Part shown: positions 5,075 to 14,167 of the stretch, piece after piece
Position numbering within the stretch: position 1 is the stretch's first letter
Layout of the letters: each line of letters opens with the position of its first letter
Assembly (NCBI GenBank): GCA_025464915.1
Contig: JAODNF010000106.1
Span: 1-16,556 of the forward strand
Source of the DNA: Frankiales bacterium
GTDB taxonomy: Bacteria; Actinomycetota; Actinomycetes; Mycobacteriales; SCTD01
Length of the DNA: 16,556 bases
Reading direction: 5' to 3'
Notes under the pieces: model-generated
Databases searched by the model: none
Told to the model about the DNA's origin: nothing
The model's input: only the letters and a program-made list of their open reading frames with translations
Program-made: the position numbers and the translations under genes

Positions 5075-6813
5075 GCGACTGGGAGGACCGCTTCCGCGCC
5101 CCCCGCGTCTCGCTGCCGGAGTGGGCCGAGGACGCGCCGGACAGGTGCCTCTACGCCAGCAACGCCACCGGCACGTTCGAGCTCTACACCTGGGATCGTG
5201 CCACCGGCGTGACCGCGCAGGCGACGTCTCGTGAGAACGGGACGAGCGAGGGCCGGCTGTCCCCCGACGGCACCGAGGTCTGGTGGTTCGACGACTCCGA
5301 CGGCGACGAGTTCGGCACCTGGAAGCGGCAGCCGTTCACGGGCGGCGCGGCCGTCGACGCCGCCCCAGGCGTCCACGCCGGCTACAGCGCGGGTTGCGAG
5401 ATCGGCCGCACCCTGTCGGTCGTGGGGGTGTCCACCGACGACGGCGGGGCGGTCTACGTCGTACGACCTGACGGACCGTCGATCCTCTACGCGTCCAAGG
5501 ACGACGCGGACGTGGCGGCACTGTCGAAGGACGACCGCCTGGTCCTACTCGAGCACTCCGAGCACGGCGACTCCCGGCACCGGGCGCTGCGCGTCCTGAC
5601 CGTCGACGGCGCGGTCGTCGGCGACCTCTGGGACGGCGACGGCCTCGGGCTGCACGGCGTCGAGTTCTCCCCCGACAGCTCCACGGTCCTCGCGCTGCAC
5701 GAGAAGGACGGCCGGCCCGAGCCGCTGCTGTGGCACCTGTCGACCGGCGAGGTCGAGCGGCTCGAGGTCGACCTGCCTGGCGACCTCAGCGCCGAGTACG
5801 TCGTCGACGGCACGGCCCTGCTCGTGGTGTCGGAAGCGCGCGGCCGCGCGACGCTGCACCGCGTCGGCTTCGACGGCCAGGTCGAGGACCTGGGCCCCGC
5901 CACGGGGTCGGTCGTCGATGCCACGGCACGGCCCGACGGCTCCGTCGAGTACCGCTGGTCCTCGTCGTCGACCGCTCCCGTGATCCGGTCCACCAGCGGC
6001 GCGACGGTCCTCGAGGCGCCCGGGCCGCTCGCGCCCCCATCGGTGCCCGTCGAGGACGTGTACGTGGACGGCCCGGGTGGTCAGGTCCACGCACTCGTCG
6101 CGCGACCGGCCGGCGAGGGCCCCTTTCCCACGGTGTTCCTCGTCCACGGCGGGCCGCAGTGGCACGACAGCGACAGCTTCACGGCCGACCGGGCCGCCTG
6201 GGTCGACCTCGGCTGCGCGGTCGTGCACGTGAACTACCGAGGCTCGACCGGGTACGGCGCCGCCTGGCGGGACGCGATCGAGGGCCGCCCGGGGCTGACC
6301 GAGCTCGAGGACGTCGCCGCCGTCCGGGAGTGGGCGGTGTCCTCCGGGCTCGCCTTGCGGTGCGTGCTCGCCGGCGGGTCGTGGGGCGGCTACCTGACCC
6401 TGCTCGGGCTCGGGACCCAGCCCGACCTCTGGGACCTCGGGTCCGCCGCCGTGCCCGTCGCCGACTACGTCGCGGCCTACGAGGACGAGATGGAACCGCT
6501 CCGGGCGTTCGACCGCTCGCTGTTCGGCGGCAGTCCCCTCGACCTGCCGGAGCTGTACGAGCGGTGCTCGCCCCTGACCTACGTGCGGGACGTCCGCGTC
6601 CCGGTGCTGGTCCTCGCGGGCGCCAACGACCCGCGCTGCCCGATCCGGCAGATCGACAACTGGATCAACGCCGCGACCGAGCTCGGCAAGCACGTCGAGG
6701 TCTACCGCTTCGACGCCGGCCACGGCTCGCTGGTCGTCGACGAGCGGGTCCGGCAGATGCGCGCCGAGCTCGAGTTCGTGGCCGAGCACCTCGGCCTGGA
6801 GGTGACCCCGTGA
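5071..6813 (+). CDS. S9 family peptidase (prolyl oligopeptidase type)
   Basis: The 580-residue product has the two-domain layout of S9 serine peptidases: an N-terminal beta-propeller (about residues 25–320, with repeats such as GRLSPDGTEVWWF and GVEFSPDSSTVLAL) and a C-terminal alpha/beta-hydrolase domain. The catalytic triad is visible as Ser437 in GGSWGGYL, Asp520 in GANDPRCP and His551 in DAGHGSL; HGGPQW (359–364) is the conserved block ahead of it. There is no signal peptide, so it should act in the cytoplasm on short peptides, cutting after proline or with acylaminoacyl specificity; the exact preference cannot be read. The GTG at 5071 overlaps the previous stop, and its own TGA overlaps the next GTG. 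Confidence 0.95.
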   Translation: MSDWEDRFRAPRVSLPEWAEDAPDRCLYASNATGTFELYTWDRATGVTAQATSRENGTSEGRLSPDGTEVWWFDDSDGDEFGTWKRQPFTGGAAVDAAPGVHAGYSAGCEIGRTLSVVGVSTDDGGAVYVVRPDGPSILYASKDDADVAALSKDDRLVLLEHSEHGDSRHRALRVLTVDGAVVGDLWDGDGLGLHGVEFSPDSSTVLALHEKDGRPEPLLWHLSTGEVERLEVDLPGDLSAEYVVDGTALLVVSEARGRATLHRVGFDGQVEDLGPATGSVVDATARPDGSVEYRWSSSSTAPVIRSTSGATVLEAPGPLAPPSVPVEDVYVDGPGGQVHALVARPAGEGPFPTVFLVHGGPQWHDSDSFTADRAAWVDLGCAVVHVNYRGSTGYGAAWRDAIEGRPGLTELEDVAAVREWAVSSGLALRCVLAGGSWGGYLTLLGLGTQPDLWDLGSAAVPVADYVAAYEDEMEPLRAFDRSLFGGSPLDLPELYERCSPLTYVRDVRVPVLVLAGANDPRCPIRQIDNWINAATELGKHVEVYRFDAGHGSLVVDERVRQMRAELEFVAEHLGLEVTP

Positions 6814-8186
6814 AGCAGCGCTCCGTCCTCGCGATCGCGCTGCTGATCGTCGCCGTCCTCGTCGGCGACGGGATCGCGATCGCCACCCACAGGAGCGACG
6901 ACCCGTCCTGGGACGCGCGGGTCCTGCCGATCGTGCACTTCGTGGAGGAGCACCGCGGCCTGCGCTTCAAGAAGGCGGTCCCCGTGGACTTCCTCAGCGA
7001 CGCGGCGTTCCAGAAGCAGGTCGCGCCGGACCGCACGGAGACGGCCGAGGAGAAGAAGGCGCTCGAGCAGTTCCTCGGCGAGCTGCGTGCCCTCAGCCTC
7101 GTCAGCGGGAAGGTCGACCTCGCCAAGGCGGAGGACGACCTCACCAGGAGCAGCATCATCGGGCTCTACGTGCCCTCGAGGAAGAAGGTGTTCGTCCGGG
7201 GCACCGAGCTGACCGTGGCGGTGCGGGTGGTGCTGGCCCACGAGCTCACGCACGTGCTGCAGGACCAGTACTTCGACCTCACCAAGATCCGCAAGGACGC
7301 ACCCGGCGGCGACACCACGGCCGTGACAGCGCTGATCGAGGGCGACGCCGTGCGCGTCCAGGACCTGTACACCGCGGCGCTGTCGGACGCCGACCAGAAG
7401 GCCTACCGGACCGAGACCCTCCGCGAGGCCCGCGCCGCGCAGAGCGGCAGCTCCGGCGTCCCCGCCGTGCTGTCGGACTTCCTCGGCTTCCCCTATGCCT
7501 TCGGCCCGGTCCTGCTCGCGCAGCTGGGCGCCACGGGCGGCAACGACGAGATCGACAAGGCCTTCCGGCACCCGCCGTCGGAGGAGGCGCAGGTCTTCGA
7601 CCCGCTCAACCACCCCTACACCGAGGACCCGATGACGCTGCCCCAGCCGGTCGTGCCCGCCGGTGCCGCGCGCGTGGGCAAGCCGGCGCCGTTCGGGATG
7701 GTCTCGCTGTTCGAGGTGCTCAGCACCCGCCTCGGCTACGCCGCCGCGCTGACCGCGGTCCGCGGCTGGAAGGGCGACACGTCGCAGACCTACACCTCCG
7801 GCGGCCGCACCTGCGTCGCGATCGACGTGAAGGCCACGGGCAGCGCGCTGCTCCTGGGTGCCCGCGCCTGGGCCGTCACGACGCATGCGGCCGTGACGAC
7901 GCGAAGCGACGTGACCAGCATCCGCGCCTGCGACCCCGGGGCCGCGGCCCGCATCCCGACCCAGCCGAAGCCGACGCCGTTCGACGTGCTGACCGCACGA
8001 GCCGTACTGCTGTCGACCTTCGTCACCAAGGGCGCCCCGCTGCAGCGCGCGACCTGCCTCGCGGACGGGCTGCTCGCCCGCTTGGGTCCGGGCCGCTACG
8101 AGGTCCTGCTCAGCACCGACCTGACGCCCGAGCAGACCACGCTCCTGCGCGATCTCGTCACCACGGCCGCCCAGGCCTGCGGGTAG
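6810..8186 (+). CDS. Membrane-anchored zinc metallopeptidase-like protein (HELTH motif)
   Basis: The 458-residue product starts at the GTG that overlaps the S9 stop. Residues 5–24 form an N-terminal membrane anchor or uncleaved signal, placing the rest outside. VVLAHELTHVLQDQYFDL contains the HExxH zinc site (His144, Glu145, His148). Glu177 in ALIEGDAVRVQDLY is a good candidate third ligand, as in gluzincin-type enzymes. Four cysteines (335, 374, 416, 457) lie only in the C-terminal third and could form two disulfides, which suits an exported domain. I do not recognise a named family; peptidase activity is inferred from the zinc motif. A short GC stem at 8211–8232 follows the gene. Confidence 0.88.
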   Translation: MKQRSVLAIALLIVAVLVGDGIAIATHRSDDPSWDARVLPIVHFVEEHRGLRFKKAVPVDFLSDAAFQKQVAPDRTETAEEKKALEQFLGELRALSLVSGKVDLAKAEDDLTRSSIIGLYVPSRKKVFVRGTELTVAVRVVLAHELTHVLQDQYFDLTKIRKDAPGGDTTAVTALIEGDAVRVQDLYTAALSDADQKAYRTETLREARAAQSGSSGVPAVLSDFLGFPYAFGPVLLAQLGATGGNDEIDKAFRHPPSEEAQVFDPLNHPYTEDPMTLPQPVVPAGAARVGKPAPFGMVSLFEVLSTRLGYAAALTAVRGWKGDTSQTYTSGGRTCVAIDVKATGSALLLGARAWAVTTHAAVTTRSDVTSIRACDPGAAARIPTQPKPTPFDVLTARAVLLSTFVTKGAPLQRATCLADGLLARLGPGRYEVLLSTDLTPEQTTLLRDLVTTAAQACG

Positions 8187-8210
8187 CCGTCAGGCGGTCC
8201 GCTCCGGTAG

Positions 8211-8232
8211 CGCCTCGAAGTCACCCGAGGCG
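8211..8232. terminator. Short hairpin between convergent genes, possible terminator
   Basis: CGCCTCG (8211–8217) pairs with CGAGGCG (8226–8232) around an eight-base loop, 24 bases after the zincin stop and 48 bases from the stop of the convergent lipoprotein gene. The remainder of the 94-base gap shows nothing recognisable. The stem is short and has no T-run, so this is weak. Confidence 0.35.
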
Positions 8233-8280
8233 AGCCGAAGCGATCACCGCCGCTGGCACGGCCCGGCACGCTGACCTGAG

Positions 8281-8754
8281 TCAGGGCGTCGCGAGGCCGG
8301 ACGGACCGCCGGCGCCGGCGCCCAGCGTCGGCAGCGACTCGGTCGGCGTGGCCGTCACCGGTGGTGGCGTCGGGCTGGGGGTGGGGCTCGGGGTGGGGGA
8401 CGGCGTCGGGCTGGGGGTCGGGCTCGGCGTCGGCGACGGCGTGGGCGACGGCGGCTGGGACGGCGGCGGGGTGGGCGACGGCGCCGTCAAGGAGTCCGCG
8501 TTCTGCTCGACGAGGGCCAGGTTCGCGCGGATCGTGTCGGCGCGCAGCGCCGTGATCTGGTTGCCGCTCAGCAGGTTCTGCACGTCGGTGCGGATCGCCT
8601 GGGCCGCGCTGTGCACGCCCGTCACGTCCTTGGCGTTCACGGCATCCACGAGCGCAGCCGTGTCGTCCTGCAGCTGGTCCTTGGCGGACAGGCCGCCCTT
8701 GCTGCAGGAGGTGAGCAGCAGCCCCGCGACGAGCACTGCGACGACGCGCCTCAC
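8281..8754 (-). CDS. Lipoprotein with SPTP-repeat tail, last gene of lysC–asd–kinase unit
   Basis: The 157-residue product is a lipoprotein: a short hydrophobic signal ends in the lipobox LLLTSC (Cys17). Residues 25–90 are a helical, charged region (KDQLQDDTAALVDAVNAKDV, IRTDVQNLLSGNQITALRAD) without a recognised fold. From about residue 92 the chain is proline-rich, with roughly seven SPTP units (about 102–128), probably a wall-spanning stalk, and ends in a Gly/Pro-rich tail. The GTG start overlaps the TGA of the kinase gene, so it is translated in coupling with it. The placement suggests an outer partner or sensor for the kinase, but nothing in the sequence proves this. Confidence 0.87.
   Translation of the reverse strand: MRRVVAVLVAGLLLTSCSKGGLSAKDQLQDDTAALVDAVNAKDVTGVHSAAQAIRTDVQNLLSGNQITALRADTIRANLALVEQNADSLTAPSPTPPPSQPPSPTPSPTPSPTPSPTPSPTPSPTPSPTPPPVTATPTESLPTLGAGAGGPSGLATP
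8366..8470 (-). repeat. Short tandem coding repeat (12-base SPTP units) with G-rich template strand
   Basis: The tract encodes imperfect Ser-Pro-Thr-Pro units of 12 bases and Pro-rich flanks. On the plus strand it reads as successive G-runs; 8372–8399 holds five runs of three or more Gs with loops of one to three bases. Unit number is likely to vary between strains by slippage. Confidence 0.8.
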
Positions 8755-9841
8755 TGGTTCACCTGGTCCACGACCCGCTTGAGCGGGTTCTTCACGTCGG
8801 TCGGGGTGTCCTGGTTGATGGCCGGGATGTCGTGCGGTGTGGACGATCCGCTCTGCGAGGCGACGATGCCGCCGCCGACGCCGAGCAGGACGGCGGCGAG
8901 CCCGAGGGCGACCCACCAACCCTTCGCGGACTTCCGCTGGACGGGCACCGCGACCGCCGCGGTGCGCGGCATCACGGTGGTGCGCTCGACCACAGGGGCG
9001 GCGGTGGGAGGGAGGACGGTGGTCGCCGTCGTACCCGTCTGGAGCCCCCGCAGCGCGGTCGCGACCTCCGCCGCCGTCGGGCGCTGCTCGGGGTGCCGGG
9101 CCGTCATGGCGGAGAGCAGACCGGCCCAGCCGGTCGGCAGGGTGGTGGGGATGGCCGGCGGGCGGGACAGCCGGGCCATGGCCGCCTCGACAGGCGGGCC
9201 GTCGTACTCGCGCAGACCGGTGAGGACCTCGAGCAGCACGAGGCCGAGGGCGTAGACGTCGGCGGGCGGACCCACCGGCTCGCCGCTGACCTGCTCAGGC
9301 GCGAGGTAGGCCGCGGTGCCGACCATCAGGCCAGTGGTCGTGACCTTCGCGGCGTCGACGAGGCGGGCGATGCCGAAGTCGGTGAGCTTGGGCACCCGCC
9401 CCAGCAGGATGTTCCCCGGCTTCACGTCGCGGTGGACCAGACCGGTCGAGTGCACGTAGGCCAGGGCGTCGGCGACCGCGATGCCGATCTCGGTGACCGT
9501 CGCGACAGGCAGCGGGCCCTTGCGCATGGCGTCGCCGAGGGTGTCGCCGTCGACGTACTCCATGACGACCCACGGCCGGCCGGCGCCGTCGGTGCCGGCG
9601 TCGAAGACCTGGACCAGGTTCGGGTGGCTGAGCTGCGCGAGGGTGCGGGCCTCGTCGGCCGCCCGAGCGGCGGACTCGTCGTGGGCGACCGTGACCAGCT
9701 TCAGCGCGACGGTCCGTCCGAGGGACGTGTCGGTCGCGGCCCAGACCTCAGCGGTGCCGCCGCGGCCGACGAGGACGTCGAGCCGGTAGCGGCCGCCGAT
9801 CACGGCGGTCGACGGGATCGCCCGCGTCGGGTCCTCCTCCG

Positions 9842-9845
<4 letters not shown>
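8751..9845 (-). CDS. Transmembrane serine/threonine protein kinase (Pkn type)
   Basis: The 364-residue protein has a full Hanks-type kinase domain (about residues 20–268): glycine loop GRGGTAEVW (27–35), Lys49 in VALK, HRDVKPGN with Asp140, DFG (156–158), a threonine-containing activation segment (KVTTTG, 167–172) and APE (182–184). A Thr/Pro-rich juxtamembrane stretch (270–305) and one membrane helix (about 309–329) follow. The outer tail is only about 35 residues, with no PASTA or other sensor domain. The start is TTG at 9845, overlapping the asd stop as TTGA; the next in-frame GTG (residue 15) would trim the chain just ahead of the domain. It lies between asd and the lipoprotein gene and is coupled to both. 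Confidence 0.93.
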
Positions 9846-10848
<1,003 letters not shown>

Positions 10849-10852
<4 letters not shown>

Positions 10853-11364
10853 CGTCCTGTCCCGCCGTAGACCGTGGCCTCCTCGGCACCGCCCAGCTCG
10901 AACGCGTCGTGCACGGCCTTCACGGCGGCCGGCACGTCGGTGTCCCGGGTGACGACCGAGATGCGGATCTCCGAGGTGCTGATCGCCTCGACGTTGACAG
11001 CGGCCTCGGCGAGCGCCTCGAAGAACGTGGCGGAGACACCGGGGTGGCTGCGCATACCGGCGCCGACGAGGGAGACCTTGCCGATGTGCTCGTCGGACAG
11101 GATCGACTCGAAGCCGACCGAGCCCTGCACCTTCGTCAGCGCCGAGACGGCACTGGCGAGGTCGCTGTTGGGGAGCGTGAACGAGATGTCGGTGCGGCCG
11201 GCGGCACCCGAGACGTTCTGCACGATCATGTCGATGTTGACCTCGGCGTCGGCGATCGCGCGGAAGATCCGTGCGGCCTCACCCGGCTTGTCCGGCACGC
11301 CGACGACCGTGATGCGCGCCTCGGAGAGGTCGTGCGCGACACCGCTGATGATGGCCTGCTCCAC
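10849..11364 (-). CDS. Aspartate kinase beta (regulatory) subunit from internal in-frame start
   Basis: Within lysC, codon 247 is a GTG preceded by AGGAG (11373–11377) with an eight-base gap, a nearly ideal ribosome binding site. Starting there gives a 171-residue protein (VEQAIISGVAHDLSEARI...) made only of the two ACT domains. In C. glutamicum and Bacillus subtilis, aspartokinase is an alpha2beta2 complex whose beta chain comes from an in-frame start at the corresponding place. The sequence match to that arrangement is strong; expression here is inferred. Confidence 0.8.
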
Positions 11365-12102
11365 GGGGGGCTCTCCTGTGATCTGCGTACCGGGCTTGTT
11401 GCTGAAGGACGAGCGGACGACGAGCGGCACGGAGTAGCGGCGGGCGTACTCGACGCACCGCAGGTGCAGGATCTTGGCGCCGCAGGCGGCGAGCTCCAGC
11501 ATCTCCTCGTAGCTGACGCTCTGGAGCTGCTTGGCGTTCAGCACGATCCGCGGGTCGGCGCTGAAGACGCCGTCGACGTCGGTGTAGATCTCGCACACGT
11601 CGGCCTCGAGCGCCGCGGCGAGCGCGACGGCGGTCGTGTCCGAGCCACCGCGGCCGAGGGTGGTGATGTCCTTGGTGTCCTGGCTGACGCCCTGGAAGCC
11701 GGCGACGATCGTGATGTGCCCCTCGCCCAGCGCCTGGGTGAGCCGGCCGGGGGTCACGTCGATGATGCGGGCCTTGCCGTGGACTGAGTCCGTGATCACG
11801 CCGGCCTGGCTGCCGGTGAAGGACCGCGCGCTCATGCCGAGGTTCTGGATCGCCATCGCGAGCAGCGCCATCGAGATGCGCTCGCCCGCCGTCAGCAGCA
11901 TGTCGAGCTCGCGGCCCGGCGGCAGCGGCGACACCTGCTGGGCGAGGTCGAGGAGCTCGTCGGTCGTGTCGCCCATCGCGCTCACGACCACGCACACGTC
12001 GTGCCCCGCCTTGCGGGTCGCGACGATCCTCTCGGCCACGCGCTTGATGCGCTCGGCGTCGGACACCGACGACCCGCCGTACTTCTGCACGACGACTCCC
12101 AT
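10849..12102 (-). CDS. lysC: Aspartate kinase, alpha subunit
   Basis: This is aspartokinase, which phosphorylates aspartate in the first step of the lysine/threonine/methionine pathway. The 417-residue product begins with the kinase motif VVQKYGGSSVSDAERI, carries GRGGSDTTAVALAAAL in the catalytic domain, and has two ACT regulatory domains (about 260–417) including VPDKPGEAARIF, INMIVQN-like sequence and LVGAGMRSHPGVSA. It is close in layout to the Corynebacterium glutamicum enzyme, which is inhibited by lysine plus threonine; similar control is inferred. ATG 12102 lies seven bases after TACCCT. A GGAGG stands only two bases from the ATG, too close for normal use, so a leaderless message is likelier. 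An internal start yields the beta subunit. Confidence 0.97.
11373..11377 (-). promoter_or_regulatory. Internal ribosome binding site for aspartokinase beta subunit
   Basis: AGGAG on the minus strand lies eight bases before the in-frame GTG at 11364. It is stronger than any site in front of the full-length gene. It lies in the linker between the catalytic and ACT domains, where codon choice is otherwise free. Confidence 0.75.
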
Positions 12103-12109
12103 GGCCTCC

Positions 12110-12115
12110 AGGGTA
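12110..12115 (-). promoter_or_regulatory. -10 box of lysC–asd–kinase–lipoprotein unit
   Basis: TACCCT on the minus strand lies seven bases before the lysC ATG. The leader would be absent or a few bases long, leaving no room for a lysine riboswitch or attenuator. No -35 match was found. Confidence 0.5.
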
Positions 12116-12155
12116 CCGGCGCGCCAACACCCGTTTCCGCGACCGGGAAGTTGGC

Positions 12156-12161
12156 TAGCGT
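12156..12161 (+). promoter_or_regulatory. -10 box of ABC transporter pair (leaderless)
   Basis: TAGCGT lies seven bases before the ATG at 12169, with no Shine-Dalgarno sequence between. It is divergent from the lysC promoter; the two -10 boxes are 40 bases apart in a 66-base gap. Confidence 0.6.
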
Positions 12162-12168
12162 GCAGGCG

Positions 12169-13062
12169 ATGGACGGTGTCGTCGCTTCCGGGGTGCGGCG
12201 CTCCTTCGGGGCCGTGCAGGCAGTGCGGGGCATCGACCTCACCGCACGGCCCGGCGAGGTCACCGCTCTGGTGGGCCCGAACGGGGCCGGCAAGACCACT
12301 CTGCTGCTCGTCCTCGCCACGCTGCTCGTCCCCGACGGCGGGACGGTCACCGTCGCCGGGCACGACGCGGTCACCGAGGTGGACGCCGTGCGCGCGCGGA
12401 TGGGCTGGGCGCCGGACGCCTTCGGCCTGTACGACAACCTCACCGCCCGCGAGTACCTCGAGTTCTGCGGGCGCGCGATGCGGCTCGAGCACTACGTGGT
12501 CCGGGCCGCCGAGCTGCTCGAGCAGGCCCGCCTCACCGACAAGGCCGAGCTCCCGGTCCACACGCTCTCGCGCGGGCAGAAGCAGCGGCTCGGCCTGATG
12601 CGCGCGCTCGTCCATGACCCGTCGGTGCTGCTGCTCGACGAGCCGGCGGCCGGCCTCGACCCGCGCAGCCGGGTCGAGCTGCGCGAGCTGCTCCGCGCGC
12701 TCGCCGCCAAGGGGTGCGCCGTCATCGTCAGCTCGCACCTGCTGACCGACCTCGAGGAGCTCGCCGACACCGTCGTGTTCGTCGACCAGGGGATCACTGT
12801 CGGGGAGCACCGGCTCGACGCGCTGCCGGCCGCATCGGTGCGGACCTGGCGGCTGCGGGCGCTGTCCGTGCCGCCGCTCCTGAAGGCGCTGAAGGGCACT
12901 GACCACGACGAGCCGACGTCCGCTGGCGTCGACGTCCGGCTGGCGTCCGACGAAGCCGCCGCGGACCTGATCGCCGAGCTGGTCGGCAAGGGCGTGCGCC
13001 TGGTGTCGTGCCAGCCCGTTGGCGGCCAGCTCGAGGCGACCTACTTGGAGCTGACGCAGTGA
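12169..13062 (+). CDS. ABC transporter ATP-binding protein
   Basis: The 297-residue product is the ATPase of an ABC-2 type exporter. The Walker A motif GPNGAGKT is at residues 36–43, the signature LSRGQ at 133–137, and the Walker B with catalytic glutamate is VLLLDE ending at Glu158, followed by AAGLDP and the switch histidine in VIVSSHLL. About 75 C-terminal residues follow the nucleotide-binding domain, as in CcmA/NatA-like exporters. It powers the membrane partner encoded next, to which it is joined by a GTGA overlap. The exported substrate cannot be told. ATG 12169 is chosen because the TAGCGT box fits a leaderless start and the open frame further upstream overlaps lysC. Confidence 0.95.
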   Translation: MDGVVASGVRRSFGAVQAVRGIDLTARPGEVTALVGPNGAGKTTLLLVLATLLVPDGGTVTVAGHDAVTEVDAVRARMGWAPDAFGLYDNLTAREYLEFCGRAMRLEHYVVRAAELLEQARLTDKAELPVHTLSRGQKQRLGLMRALVHDPSVLLLDEPAAGLDPRSRVELRELLRALAAKGCAVIVSSHLLTDLEELADTVVFVDQGITVGEHRLDALPAASVRTWRLRALSVPPLLKALKGTDHDEPTSAGVDVRLASDEAAADLIAELVGKGVRLVSCQPVGGQLEATYLELTQ

Positions 13063-14087
13063 CCCGCCAGGGGATCCTCACTGTCGCGGAGCAGGAGTTC
13101 ACGATCCGGATCCGGGCCGGACGCTGGCGCTGGCTGCTCGGCTCGTGGTTCGCCGTCCTGACCCTCGTCACGGTGCTGATCCGGCTCGCCGTCGGCACCA
13201 TCGACGGCGGGAAGACCCAGGACAAGGGCATCGTCATCTACGGCGGGCTGACCCTGCTCGTCCTGGGGCTCGCGCTGCTCGTCGTACCCACCCTGTCCGC
13301 GCAGTCGATCAACGGCGACCGGGAACGCGGGACGCTCGCCACCCTGCAGGTGACGCGGCTGACCGCGGGCGACATCGCCGTCGGGAAGTTCCTGGCCTCC
13401 TGGGGCACGTCGCTGGTGTTCCTCGCCCTGACGCTGCCGCTCGTGCTCTACGCCATGACCGAGGGCGGCGTCCCGTTCAGCCGCGTGGTCGTCGTGACGC
13501 TCGTCGTGTCGCTGCTCCTCGGCAGCGTCATCGCGGTGTCGCTGTGCCTGTCGGCACTGCTGAGCCGCACGACGACGTCGGGAGTGCTCGCCTACGCGAT
13601 GGTGTTCGCCCTGGTGGTCGGCACGACCCTCACGTTCGCGCTGACGCTGGCCCTGACGAGCGAGACCTACCAGGACAGGCTGCCCGGGTACTGCCCCGAC
13701 CAGACCGACCCGACGGCCTGCCCGGCGGAGACCTTCACCCTGACGCGGTCGAGGCCGGACCGGCTCTGGTGGATCATCGCGCCGAACCCGTTCGTGGTCC
13801 TCGCCGACGCGGCTCCCCAGCTGCCGGTGGAGACGAACGCCCAGCGCGAGCGCCGGTTGGCGCTCGAGCAGCGGGGTGTCAGCGACCTGCGCGACAGCGA
13901 TCCCCTCGGCGGCCTGGGGCGCGCGGTGCGCAGCGCCCACAAGTCGCCGGGCCAGGCGCACGGCTCGCCTGTCTGGCCGTGGGGCCTCGGCTTCGACGTC
14001 CTCACCGGGGCCGGCGCGCTGTGGCTCACCGCCCGACGGCTCCGCACCCCGACCCGCGACCTCCCGGTCGGCCAGCGCGTCGCCTGA
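13059..14087 (+). CDS. ABC-2 type transporter permease
   Basis: This 342-residue protein has six predicted membrane helices (about 25–45, 59–79, 113–133, 142–167, 175–199 and 306–325). The conserved ABC-2 motif is visible as INGDRERGTLATLQVTRLTAGDIAVGK-like sequence around residues 84–110, with the E-R-G-T-L core between helices 2 and 3. A long external loop (about 200–305) contains two cysteines close together (212 and 221). GTG 13059 overlaps the stop of the ATPase gene, so the pair is translated together. It should form an exporter or an envelope-modifying complex with that ATPase; the cargo is unknown. The gene converges on the GNAT gene. Confidence 0.92.
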   Translation: MTRQGILTVAEQEFTIRIRAGRWRWLLGSWFAVLTLVTVLIRLAVGTIDGGKTQDKGIVIYGGLTLLVLGLALLVVPTLSAQSINGDRERGTLATLQVTRLTAGDIAVGKFLASWGTSLVFLALTLPLVLYAMTEGGVPFSRVVVVTLVVSLLLGSVIAVSLCLSALLSRTTTSGVLAYAMVFALVVGTTLTFALTLALTSETYQDRLPGYCPDQTDPTACPAETFTLTRSRPDRLWWIIAPNPFVVLADAAPQLPVETNAQRERRLALEQRGVSDLRDSDPLGGLGRAVRSAHKSPGQAHGSPVWPWGLGFDVLTGAGALWLTARRLRTPTRDLPVGQRVA

Positions 14088-14089
14088 CC

Positions 14090-14161
14090 GGCTCCGACTG
14101 TTCACGACCGCGGCCGCCAGGTGAGCGTGCGAGCCGGACCTTCCGGTGAACAACCGGAGCC
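14090..14161. terminator. Composite inverted repeat between convergent genes, probable bidirectional terminator
   Basis: GGCTCCG (14090–14096) pairs with CGGAGCC (14155–14161), and after a symmetric two-base mismatch TGTTCAC (14099–14105) pairs with GTGAACA (14146–14152). The 40-base apical part holds a smaller stem (CCGGA/TCCGG, 14134–14146, sharing a base with the outer stem). The structure fills almost the whole 80-base gap between the permease and GNAT stops. Confidence 0.6.
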
Positions 14162-14167
14162 CGAGGA

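Noticed and set aside
5545..6789. 414-residue open frame on the minus strand opposite the S9 peptidase gene
   Set aside because: It is a mirror of a well-supported gene with an intact catalytic triad. Its translation is rich in Arg, Gly, Pro and Val with no recognisable domain, as expected for antisense frames in very GC-rich DNA.
6702..7886. 394-residue open frame on the minus strand opposite the zincin gene
   Set aside because: Low-complexity Arg/Gly/Val/Glu composition and no motif; the plus strand has a signal anchor, HELTH and a coherent start by overlap.
8366..8470. Repeat tract as a CRISPR array or minisatellite of independent function
   Set aside because: Units are 12 bases, contiguous and in frame, encoding SPTP in a lipoprotein; there are no spacers.
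12103..12168. Lysine riboswitch or leader-peptide attenuator before lysC
   Set aside because: Only 66 bases separate lysC from the divergent ABC gene and the -10 box is seven bases from the ATG, leaving no room for a structured leader.
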